From: Oscheius dolichura
Lineage: Eukaryota; Nematoda; Chromadorea; Rhabditida; Rhabditidae
Length of the DNA stretch: 64,000 nucleotides
Direction: 5' to 3'
Assembly (NCBI GenBank): GCA_932521035.1
Contig: OW051494.1
Location: 1,412,001 to 1,476,000, forward strand
Made by a program: the position numbers and the translations under genes. Shown in pieces: positions 54,876 through 63,890 of this stretch. Numbering within the stretch: the first letter of the stretch is position 1; each line of letters begins with the position of its first letter. The notes beneath the pieces are model-generated. The model had not been told where the DNA came from. It searched no databases and saw nothing but the letters and a program-made list of their open reading frames with translations.

Positions 54876-56212
54876 TCATCTTGGCCTCCTCCAGTTGGGG
54901 TCTCCTGGTTTGGATGTCATCTCCGACGGCCCCGCAAGACCACGATGATTGCGGCGTCCATGCCTGGTGTTGCTCCTCTGGCCCTCGCCTAATAAATTCC
55001 CTGTTCTTATCGGCGGGGGGTGGTCGGCAAGTCCAGGATCGGCTTGATCTTCTCCGTCCACAGGCCTCGCTTGCCTACGATGAATCCAAGCAGTTCGTCT
55101 CGTATGGCGTGTGGCACTCTTGCTAGTCTGTTGTAAGACAGCTGGGCGTTTGGCTTTGGTCCTGGATACGATGGCAGAAAACATTTTTCCAACAGCTCCC
55201 ACAATGTCCACGATTTGCATGAATTCCGACTTGCATTCTTCGCCAGCTTCGCGACACAGCACGTCCCCTGCTGATCTGTTGAGTTGCTCGATCGGATCCT
55301 TAAGAGCCTGAATATAGAAGCTTATTAGTGGCATTTGGCAAAAAGGTATGCTTACGGAGATTGAGATGTTGAACAGGCTAAAGCAACTGCTGCAGCTCCA
55401 TTGAGAGGTCGGAAGGCTATGTCCCTCCGCGTCTCTGAAATGGAATACATTGTGTTAAAAGGGACTGCGGTAAGAACCTCCGCCAATTGTGGTATAAAAA
55501 CTTACTTGTCCGGGCATACCGGTATCAGGTGGCTGCACGTGAATGTCCTATTGGCGTTGGAGACTTTGGGTGGAAACACGAAAGTGTTGATGGCAAGAAT
55601 TAGGTTCTTGACTGCTTGGAACGCGTTTAGGCAGTCGGTCTCTGATTTTTCGTCTGTCTCGCACACATCGTTCATGATAGCTTCACATCAGCCGTGTCCA
55701 GAGCGAGCAAGAGCCACCACCCTAAATAATTCAAGTTAATAACTTTTTCGACAAACTATTGTTTTTCCTTTCTAAAGAATCTACAACTTACACAATTGCG
55801 GCAGATAACATTATTACAAGTGACATTGGAGCAGGCAGCCAGAGGGTGTTGTCCAAATAGATTTAGATCGTTTAGCTCTTCTGGCTGCGAAATCACTGTT
55901 CCTGAGTACAATCCCAGGAGGTATCTGGTTTGATTGTAGTGGTTTGATTGTAGATTGTTTCCCCCTTTTTATTCACATGCCAAAGAGACGCTGGATTTAT
56001 GCCAGCCTGAAAATATCATATTTTTAAAGGAAATAGCTAGTATAGAAGGAAGTTGGGAAAAATGCAGTGAAGGCACAGATAGACGACGGGCAACCTGACT
56101 GATGGGGCAATAAACAGCGGCCAAGATAAGGTTCAGTCACGTTACACTGGCTCAACCGTAATAGAAGATAAAAATGAGAAAAAAAGAGTATAGAGTAGTA
56201 GACAAGAAGCAT
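54876..56212 (-). CDS. secreted Cys-rich protein, possibly DUF19-like
   Basis: Minus-strand exons, boundaries partly approximate: about 56080-56212 (signal peptide MLLVYYSILFFSHFYLLLRL, then SQCNVTEPYLGRCLLP), about 55790-56010, about 55515-55685 (MNDVCETDEKSETDCLNAF, TFTCSHLIPVCPDK), about 55357-55432 (DAEGHSLPTSQWSCSSCF) and 54876-55304 (CREAGEECKSEFMQIVDIVG and a basic, Pro/Gly-rich tail). The Cys spacing with charged helices recalls nematode DUF19-type secreted proteins, but the match is weak. Two frames stay open across the exon near 55850, so that junction is uncertain. The first two exons have a decayed duplicate at 57590-57820. Confidence 0.55.
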
Positions 56213-56246
56213 TTATTATTGCTTTATTGCCACCGTCTGTCTGTAT

Positions 56247-56564
56247 TCACTTTGCTCCGACGGTCTGTTTGGCGCCCCAATTACTCTGCACATCATTGAC
56301 CGTCTCATTATCATCCGGCGGCAGTAGATCACCTTTGCGAATAGCGGCAGCAATTTGTTTTTCTTGTTCAATTTGTTCCGGCGTTAGAGAAGCACCAGCA
56401 GGAGGAAGAGCGGAGGAAGAAGCCGTAGTGCCGGTCTTGCTCGTCCTTGTTTTTGATCCTCTTCCAGATCCGGTCTTGTCCGTGTCTTTCCCCTTTCCTC
56501 CTTTGCTGCTACACAGGAAAATGCTCAAAGCGAGGAGAATGGCGAGAAAGAAGAATTCAACCAT
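56247..56564 (-). CDS. small single-pass membrane protein
   Basis: One exon, 105 residues. Start MVEFFFLAILLALSIFLC gives a hydrophobic segment, followed by a Lys/Gly/Ser/Thr-rich linker (SSKGGKGKDTDKTGSGRG) and an acidic C-terminal part with a predicted helix (LTPEQIEQEKQIAAAIRKGD). A reverse-strand AATAAA lies just past the stop. An in-frame ATG 21 codons upstream exists; I prefer the later one because it begins the hydrophobic segment. Family unknown. The layout (short signal anchor, then charged linker) resembles the EHKC-module proteins, but there are no Cys modules. Confidence 0.68.
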   Translation of the reverse strand: MVEFFFLAILLALSIFLCSSKGGKGKDTDKTGSGRGSKTRTSKTGTTASSSALPPAGASLTPEQIEQEKQIAAAIRKGDLLPPDDNETVNDVQSNWGAKQTVGAK

Positions 56565-57190
56565 TAGGCAGCAGGCAGTTGAATGGAAATGACTGATTTG
56601 TGGATTACTGTAAACAGAAATGGACAATTCCTACTGTCGATGACATGTCGAGATCTGGATCTTCTATTGCAGGGCAGAGCGGAAACAGTGGTAGAGAGGT
56701 CGGGGACAATGTCCGGGCGTCCACGTTACTTAATATATCTTCACTCATAGTTTGTGACTCTACAGATTTTTTGTTCATGCGGTTGAGGAGTGACTGGAGT
56801 TATTCAAATCGTCTTGACGTGCTCTCCAAGATGGTTTTTGAATTTCTGAAATCGGCCATGAAATGACTGAGATACGGACACAAACACCTGACACTCTCAT
56901 TTATGCCCAAAAACGGGCGCGCCCGAAATTGGGTGTTTGCCCTGGTATAGTCAGTGGTTCGATTCCAACCGGGACCAAGCCTTTTTGCTTTTCGTCCCAC
57001 TATACCTCTTTTGTCAAATTGGAGGGCCCCTGCTGTGGGACCCATTCGTGGTGGAAGCCTGGGACGATAATGTACTTCCTACTTTTTTGACAACAATCTT
57101 ATAATCTGTTTATTTCTATAGTTTTTCTTCTATTCTTTAAAACAATTAGTTCAACTTCTTCCGATCTAGCAGGGTTTTCAACACTCTTCT
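56565..57190. other. spacer
   Basis: No supported gene. A T-arm-like GGTTCGATTCC at 56961-56971 lacks the rest of a tRNA. Confidence 0.45.
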
Positions 57191-57560
57191 TCAACCATCT
57201 TCCCTAATCCATGGATCCAGCAGTGCTTTGTCCTCATCAGTCTTCATAAATTTGGAGAGTAGCTTCTTTGCATGGCGATTCAAAACCATTGAGTAGTGGA
57301 ACAAACAACCTGCTCTTGTAGCTTCAGGGAACACCTGAAGATTTTCTATTTTATTCTATTGACAAAACGGATGCTCACACGATCACACTGCTAGCATAGC
57401 GGCCCGTTCAAAATCCGTAACAATCTTGAGAGAAGAGATATTAACTCCAACTTGCTCCAGTTGTCTTCTCAACGCTACAAAATTTTTTCATAGGCTCGGA
57501 CCGTCTTTTTATTGCAGATTATGTGCATCAGCGGCGCAACCGTGCCATTAGCAGTTACTC
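57191..57560 (-). pseudogene. Mutator-like (MULE) transposase remnant
   Basis: The minus strand reads HGVTANGTVAPLMHIICNKK, then AYEKIL, then after a frame change LRRQLEQVGVNISSLKIVTDFERAAMLA. After a likely intron (GTGTGATC...CTTCAG) it reads VFPEATRAGCLFHYSMVLNR and ends REDG-stop. The order (xxYExxL, DFExAxxxA, FPxAxxxGCxFHxxxxxxR) is that of the MULE transposase domain around its second acidic residue and the C/H motif. Both the N-terminal DNA-binding part and the rest of the catalytic core are missing, and at least one frameshift is present. Confidence 0.7.
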
Positions 57561-57589
57561 CGTGGATATTAATATAATTATTAAAAATA

Positions 57590-57820
57590 TATTTATTATT
57601 AATATAGTAAAGCAGAGACAGGATTTATGCCAGTCTGAAAATATGACATTTTGAATGGAAATAACGGCAAAGGAAAGAGTCTTCTATAAAGAATTAGGGG
57701 AATAGGATGAAGAAGATGAGGCAAGGCAGAGGTAGACGACCAGATAGACAGTGCGGGACGGAGACATAAGGTACCAGCCAGATTATCTTGGCACTGGCCC
57801 AATCCTATAACCAGGGTCAC
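57590..57820 (-). pseudogene. duplicate of the first exons of the 54876-56212 gene
   Basis: Similar over about 200 bases to 55985-56150: CTGGATTTATGCCAG-CTGAAAATAT, then a diverged part with AGGCA-AGGTAGACGAC and CCAAGATAA in the same order. The coding frame is not kept (no matching signal peptide), so I read it as a decayed duplicate, next to the MULE remnant. Confidence 0.55.
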
Positions 57821-58506
57821 AACTTCCTCTTCGGTTTAATTACCCAAGTTTGAGGTACTAACTGCCTTCCGATCCTATGAAAATAGAGATTGGCAACTAA
57901 TTTTGGAAGTGCTTCCCTTGTAGAGGGAGGCAACAAATATGACATAATCACCAGAAGTTGAATTTCGGAGAAACGCCATTTTTAGTCTCAAAAACGGTCC
58001 AAATTTCCAATTTTACGGTATAATTTATTTCCAATCGAAAATCGACAAAGAGAAGTGAAATATTATCGGCTTTCCTTCCCTTTTAATCCTTTACTCCCCC
58101 CAAAGTGCCTCTTTGAAAAGTTCCCAGCCGTCCGGCTGAAAATAGCGCCGCAGCTGGTCTCCGCCTCCATTGGGAGGTCATCTCTCTCCTCCAGCTGACG
58201 TCATTTATTCATCCTTCTTTATTTTTTAATTGATAGATTCATTTCTTTTCATTCCTAATTTTATAAAATTAAAAATAAAACAAATAATCCGTTCAAAAAT
58301 CCATATTTGAGCTGTTTGTTACCATTTCGCCCTTCACAGGCCCGAAATCTCCCTTTTAGACCAAAGTTCCTTCTTTTTCTTTAAATTTTCACAAGATAAC
58401 GCTATTTTATTTGATTTTTACCAATAAATCCTATTTTGGAATACTAAATCTATTCATTTTCATTGTAAAAATGGTATAAAATAATCTTATTCCCTTTTTT
58501 CAGACG
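57821..58506. other. spacer
   Basis: Upstream region of the PDZ gene at 58507. AT-rich in its second half, no coding signal. Confidence 0.45.
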
Positions 58507-59611
58507 ATGTTCTACACCCGGCCGAAGGTAAAAGGCCTGGATTTCCGTCATAAAGCCTTGACTCCTTTAGTTTTACGTCAAATTATTAGAAAAGTGGGGT
58601 TTCTGACCATATATATCCATTTTTTTCTAATTTTTAGATGCAATATCGTTCCCAAGCCGTCTTGAGTATGACATCCCGTTTTGGAAAAGCCGTTGCCGAA
58701 ACTTATGGGCCGCAGTTGGTCTACGTCAAGGGCTTCTTAAATGGCGCCCTAATGGCCACAATGAGCCAGCCCCCGACCAAGTTCATCTGGGAGGTCGCGG
58801 AGCAGCCGATGTGTATGGCAGCTGTCCAAAAAGACGACGTTATAGTGGTCTACAATAATCTGGACGTAACGGAGATGCCAACTTATATAGACATGGAAGG
58901 ATTGTACTATTCGGAAGGATATGAACAGCCGAATATTATCATCAGGAGGCCACGGCCAGAGGTGGGTTTTCTTATTGTATTTATGGTATTTTAAAAAACT
59001 TTTTACAACTTTCTAGAGGGTAAATGACGCCTAGCCAATGGGATTCTTCCAACTTGAGCCTAATTTACCTTGAGATAGACGCGGAACGTTTTCAAAGCCG
59101 GGAAATGAATTTTTGACTGGAGTAGCGCCTTTTCGGACCATTTTGCAAAAATCAACAGTTTCCGGCTCCATTTAAAGGGACCGTAACACACGCGCCATTG
59201 CGAATTGGTACAGTACCCCCCTAATTAGTGAATTTGTTTTTTACATTGACTTCTCTTGTTTTTTTACCTGAAATTTCCCTAAATTTCCCCCAATTCGTCC
59301 TCTTTTACAATAGAAACCGTCTCTCTTTTCAGGAAATCCTCACCCTCCCGATAGAATATCCCCTTTATGATCAAAGTGAGCCGGGACTGGGATTTGACAT
59401 TCCGGAGAATATGCCCTCTCAAAGAAGGCTGATTGTTGATCGAGTCCACTGGAGGACAGATGCAGAAACGGCTGGACTAAACTATGGAGACGAGATTCTG
59501 ACAATTAATGGAGAAAAGCCTATGTTTCCTCATTATGCCGATATCATCGCCCAGCTCACTTCCAAATCGGTTCTGCAACTGACTGTCAGGAGGATTGGCT
59601 TCGAAATTTGA
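58507..59611 (+). CDS. F-box-like plus two-PDZ protein, paralog 3
   Basis: Exons 58507-58593, 58638-58961 and 59333-59611, all phase 0, 229 residues. Exon 1 ends HKALTPLVLRQIIRK and exon 2 begins MQYRSQAVLSMTSRFGKAV, the F-box-like helix pair. The first PDZ-like unit is degenerate (VQKDDVIVVYNNLDVTEM, NIIIRRPRPE). The second is a good PDZ domain with the carboxylate loop GLGFDI, VHWRTDAETAGLNYGDEILT, INGEKP and the final strand LQLTVRRIGF. ATG follows TTTTCAGACG. If the reading is right, the PDZ domain would recruit proteins with a C-terminal hydrophobic residue, and the N-terminus might link to a ubiquitin ligase. Both roles are inferred. Confidence 0.87.
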
Positions 59612-60194
59612 GTTGTAAGTCAAAAACGAGGGATACATGCCGTTTTTCTAAATTTTAAGCCTGTTACTGTATAAAATTTACTAAAATATTGCCTAGAATC
59701 GTTATAGATTGTTAAAAATATCATAATCTAACAGATTTTCTAACCACGGGTGGGGCTACCTGCAAATAAAAAACCGGTTATTGATGTTGATGGGTGTCGC
59801 CGTGATTTTCCCGGTTTCTTTCCATTCCCAGTGTTGTTTTCCTCTTTTAACTCTATTAAACTTGTGAATAAAGCGTTAAATTTGAATTTCTTACTGTATT
59901 TATCATACCGTTGCTTCAAAAGCGTATCTCTATCTTATTTTAGACTCGGTCCCCGATAGTCCGATCCCCTGCACTCGTAAAGCCTCGGCAAGACAAATAT
60001 ATAAAGGCGGCAGAGTTTTGTAACAGTTTTGAATAAAGATGATCAAGCTGCCGAGACTTTACGGGTGCAGTGGATCGGACTATCGAGGGCCGATCCTTAT
60101 TTTACTGTATACTATGCTACCGTATAAACTTCCCTACAGAACCGGGAAAACCAAGGACCTCCATATAAGAAGAAGATAAACTGTCGGTTAGAAG
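59612..60194. other. spacer with a family-A MITE
   Basis: Contains the foldback element at 59945-60093. No coding signal. Confidence 0.5.
59945..60093. repeat. family-A foldback MITE, copy 7 (reverse centre)
   Basis: The ends CTCGGTCCCCGATAGTCCGA and TCGGACTATCGAGGGCCGA are complementary. The centre reads GTAACAGTTTTGAATAAAGA, as in copy 4. Confidence 0.9.
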
Positions 60195-61303
60195 ATGGAC
60201 TCGGTAAATATCCGCCACCGAGCGGTCTCGCCAGCTATATTGCAGAAAATTATCAAAAAGGTAGGTAGCCTTATATTTTTGTTGTTTAAAAGCTACAGTA
60301 ACCCCATACAATTCTCTATTTCCAGCTAAATCTCCGCGACCAAGTGATCCTGAGCATGACCTCCCAATTTGGCAAGGCGGCAACCGAAGCTTACGGTATC
60401 CCGGTGGCATTTGTGGACTGCAGTACCTTTTCTTCCCAAAGCGCCTGGATAAAACGACTAGACCCACAGGGAAATGCTCTTCTCTCCTGTTGGGGACAGA
60501 TGCGACGATGTTATGACCAGCTGATCAAGATCAATGGAAAGGACACGATAGATTTTGAACTGGAGACGCGACATCGGGTATTTCGAGGCGGAGTGAAGAT
60601 AGATCCAACAAGTATCAAAGTACTGGCTCTAGCTAGGATTCCGCGACCACGGGTGGGTATTTTTTTAGTGTTAAATCACGTATTTTAAAACTACTGTAGT
60701 CTAAAATCAGCAAAATGTAAAAATTACACAGCTCGCCGAGGTCGGCACCTCAAAGGTCTAAAATGACTAAAATAGTCCCGCAGCGACCACATGCCAGTTT
60801 TTTATATATGCGTTTCTACACATTTACATGTGTTTTCGATGTTTTATTCGGTCTTATCGACCCCAAATTACTAAAAAAAATTTTTTTTCCTTTCCCATTT
60901 TTAGTCCATTTTTAACCTTAAATTAACGTCCAAAGATCTTCAGATACCACAAAAATGCCCCCCTTTCCAGGATATTGAAACCCTCGACATTGAATTTGAC
61001 GTCCGCCCGGTGCGCCCTGTCTTCGGCTGGGAGCAGTACTGTGTCTGTATTGGTTTCATCATGACTGGCCCCTTAACCGATCCTACAACACACGACCCAT
61101 TTGAAGAGAAGTACCACGTAGTTGTTGAGATTATGAGAGACCGCCCCGCGGAAAGAGCCGGGCTCCGGATGGGAGACAGGGTCTACAAGATTAATGACCA
61201 AGAACTTTCGCTGGACAGTGCGGAGACGTTGAAAATCATGGGCTCCCATTCTCGGCTACGAGTGACGGTGAAAAGAATTAAACCCCTGGAACTTTTTGTA
61301 TAG
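60195..61303 (+). CDS. F-box-like plus two-PDZ-like protein, paralog 4
   Basis: Exons 60195-60260, 60326-60652 and 60971-61303, all phase 0, about 241 residues. Exon 1 (MDSVNIRHRAVSPAILQKII) and the start of exon 2 (LNLRDQVILSMTSQFGKAA) make the same split helix pair as the other paralogs. The first PDZ-like unit is the most diverged (RCYDQLIKINGKDTIDFE, RIPRPR). The second has CVCIGFIM in place of GLGF, PAERAGLRMGDRVYKINDQE and LRVTVKRIKP. It lies about 600 bases downstream of paralog 3 on the same strand, so the two are a tandem pair. Confidence 0.85.
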
Positions 61304-61595
61304 AGCTGTCTAGTTGTGGCTTTTTTGTGATTATATGGATGTATATACTGTACATTTCATACAAAATATTATGAGAATAAATATATTTATGTTACCAAAT
61401 AGTTTAAAATAGTCGTAACATTGGTGAATAGGCTTTTAAAATGGCTTAAATTGAGCTCTAATGAAAATAATTGGTACAGGAGCTGCGGTAAGCGCGCACC
61501 AAAGCAAATTCGCATTGGAGCGCAGTATTTTCCACTAAAAACTAATTATATTAAAATTTTATTCATGTATTTATTAAAATAAAGTACAGTATGAT
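61304..61595. other. convergent 3' spacer
   Basis: Poly-A signals for the plus-strand PDZ gene (AATAAA near 61377) and the minus-strand gene (near 61566-61582). No coding signal. Confidence 0.5.
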
Positions 61596-62084
61596 TCAAG
61601 ATCGCCGTTTCCCATCGTCTCCATGTAAAATCTTCCAATTTGCTTTGGTTTTCCTTGCCAGGTCTCTAGTTTCCATACATTTCCTCATCTTTTCTTCGTG
61701 TAATTCCACAAATTCTGCATCTGGACTAGGAAGTCGCTGCATATCGTCCAATAATTTCTTCCAAAGACGAATCTTCCTGTTCTCAAAGACGATAATGGCC
61801 GTGACTACCGTCTCGTTCACAATTCTACTTGGATGAGGTTCAACCAGCTGAAAAGAAACTTATTGTTGATATAAAATGGAACAGACCTTTAGAAGAGCGA
61901 ATTCGTCTCTTTTAGCAGCTACATATCGCTCAAATTCGGCTCCTTTAAAGACTTCTACGGCGCGTTTTCCCCAAGTTGAGGTTAGGTACAGCCGGACGAG
62001 GGTCTCCCTATCCATTTTGGCGATAATTTGTTGAAGAAGCGGAGCAGCAATACGGTAGTCTTGGATGCTAATCGTCTCGAGCAT
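61596..62084 (-). CDS. F-box-like small protein, divergent pair member 1
   Basis: Exons 61887-62084 and 61596-61847, phase 0, 149 residues. The N-terminus ISIQDYRIAAPLLQQIIAK runs on, without an intron, into MDRETLVRLYLTSTWGKRAV, a clear F-box-like helix pair. A basic/acidic helix (EFERYVAAKRDEFALLK) ends exon 1. Exon 2 is helical and charged, with a C-terminal ARKTKANWKILH motif. The paralog at 62262 matches the first exon residue for residue in length (66 codons) and shares more than half its residues by eye. Function unknown; SCF adaptor inferred only from the fold-like pattern. Confidence 0.82.
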
Positions 62085-62261
62085 CTTAAAAGAAATACGG
62101 TGGAGGATACTGTAAAAGAAAGACTAACAACAGTTAATGATTGAGAAAAGGGCACAAGCTACGAGTTTCCCAAACAAAGCGGCTTCCCCAGGAGCGCTTC
62201 GCTTTGTATATATCGCTTTTCGCTGTCGCCTAAGGCTTATTCCTCTACATTTACGACTTCG
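62085..62261. promoter_or_regulatory. shared divergent promoter region
   Basis: Only 177 bases separate the start codons of two divergently oriented paralogs, so control elements are probably shared. It contains a short GC hairpin (about 62171-62195, AAGCGGCTTCC...AGCGCTT). Confidence 0.5.
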
Positions 62262-62701
62262 ATGACCTCTTCCTTCAATCTCCAAGACTACCGTATCCCC
62301 GGCGTCATCCTCCAACAGATCCTAGCCAAAATGGAAGCTAAATCACTCGTCAGACTGTGCCAAACCTCAACTTGGGGACTGGATACGGTAGAATGGCTTC
62401 AAAAAGCCAAACTGGAACGTTATCTGGCCGCCAAACGGGACGAAGACGAACTTTTAAAGGTTAGCCCTATTTTAACCAAAATATTTCTCCTTTTTAGTTG
62501 TTAACAATTAGCCCGGTTGATAAGGACACTCTTCGTTATAGGTGGTTGCAGGAGACGCATGCACTAGAGCAATTTTTAAGTCTCAATGATGCAGTTGCCG
62601 CCTTTATTCCTCCAGGACCATTCAAAAATGTGGTGGACAAGAGCAGGAGGCTTCTAGAATTGGCAGAGAAGACGCTGAACAATTGGGATCTTCTACATTA
62701 A
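62262..62701 (+). CDS. F-box-like small protein, divergent pair member 2
   Basis: Exons 62262-62459 and 62498-62701, phase 0, 133 residues. FNLQDYRIPGVILQQILAK then MEAKSLVRLCQTSTWGLDTV is the best F-box-like match in the window. LERYLAAKRDEDELLK ends the first exon exactly as in the divergent paralog. Exon 2 ends with SRRLLELAEKTLNNWDLLH, matching the NWKILH motif of the mate and the fragment at 63412. It has no PDZ domain. Confidence 0.84.
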
Positions 62702-63411
62702 AATCACGACACGTATATCATAGTTTATTGTATGGGAATTAATAAATGTAGTTATAAAATCTCTATAAATAAAATTAATTTAAAACATACAACTTATCTA
62801 GAGATCAATCGGCGATCCTTGGGAACCGCTGCCGCCCCTCCGGGCCATCGAAGGCGGCCAAGACTTCCCCAATCTTAATCCTGCTACTCGGTTCGCCCAC
62901 CCAACATCTAAACATTTTTAGTTCTCCCTCTTTCATAAAACAAAGTTACCGGTTGGATCTTCTTCCCAGATAGAGGAGGACGGACTCCGTCGTTGACGAG
63001 CATCTCGGCGGTGGCTGAGCTGAAGTATCCCTTGGGGAAGATACCCTCAACGAACAGCTCCCTGGAAATGGTTGGACGAGGACATTTTCTCTATAAATAT
63101 GATGGCAATGATGGAAATTTCTCTTGACGCGAACAAATATTGGAGAAAGTCGCTTTTGAAGTCAAAAATCGAAGTTTTTTGAAGAGAGTGGGCCCAAGAA
63201 AAACGATGTACCGTCTAGAGAAAGTCGAAATCATTGAGAAGAGGAAATATTAAAGCATAGGAAATAAAAACATAGAAAAAATGAGACACTTCGCATCATA
63301 GAAAATTTTTTCGGACAATGACTGGCCGTAAGGAAACATCCACAGCCGACACTCGTTTCCTTCCATTTTCACGGAAAGACAAATTAATTCTGCCTAACTA
63401 GACCATTTAAA
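62702..63411. other. spacer with a minus-strand reading
   Basis: The reading at 62815-63061 is listed separately. The remaining 350 bases before 63412 are AT-rich without signal. Confidence 0.4.
62815..63061 (-). CDS. possible two-exon gene fragment, unrecognised
   Basis: After an ATTTCCAG acceptor the minus strand reads ELFVEGIFPKGYFSSATAEM and VNDGVRPPLSGKKIQP to a donor GTAACT near 62950. After a GTTTAG acceptor it reads CWVGEPSSRIKIGEVLAAFD and stops at 62815. Both pieces look protein-like, but the frames do not join with the sites I see (phase 0 against the required phase). No family recognised; it could be a pseudogene. Confidence 0.35.
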
Positions 63412-63737
63412 ATGAAGGTTCTACTCCCTGTAATTATTATTACTACCATTTTTGGAACAGTGGTCGCTCCTCCCACCATCCCGAAGAGCCCAGTTGACTG
63501 TGAGTTTTTGTGGGGTATGACTCAGTCTAGCGGCTTCTCCTCTCGTTCGACGGTTGCCTAGTCGAACTACAACGGCAGTTTCTTCTCCCATTCATCTATT
63601 ACAATTTGTAAAAGCATTAGCGGCAAGGAAGGCAAAATCAATTTCTACGAACATTCGAAGAAACAAAGCTGGAGAAGGCTAGAAGAATGGCACGGCTGGG
63701 ACAGGCGACACTGGACAATTGGAACATTCTACACTAG
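63412..63737 (+). CDS. signal-peptide reading joined to an F-box-family tail, possibly broken
   Basis: Exon 1 (63412-63499) encodes MKVLLPVIIITTIFGTVVAP, a clear signal peptide, with donor GTGAGT. Further on, after an ATTAG, a frame reads QNQFLRTFEETKLEKARRM and ends RLGQATLDNWNILH-stop, close to the C-termini of the 61596 and 62262 genes. A middle piece (FELQRQFLLPFIYYN) is bounded by short, doubtful introns. Either a secreted chimera has formed or two unrelated fragments lie side by side. Confidence 0.4.
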
Positions 63738-63748
63738 CATCATTAATG

Positions 63749-63890
63749 AGACGTTTCCAACAGATATGTCATGGGGCTTAAAGGTCTGCCGCGCCTCCGC
63801 TGTGGGACCAGCCTTCTTTCGACTTGGTCCCGCAACGGAGATGCGCCGCGAAATTTGAACTCGTGACATATCCGTTGGAAACGGACTATA
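63749..63890. repeat. family-F inverted-repeat element, copy 2
   Basis: The ends ACGTTTCCAACAGATATGTC and GACATATCCGTTGGAAACGG pair. It contains CAACGGAGATGCGCCGCG, the complement of the centre of copy 1 at 53286. It follows 12 bases after the stop of the preceding reading. Confidence 0.82.

Noticed and set aside
56870-56985. tRNA-like T arm (GGTTCGATTCC) on the plus strand
   Set aside because: No acceptor stem, D arm or anticodon arm can be drawn around it.
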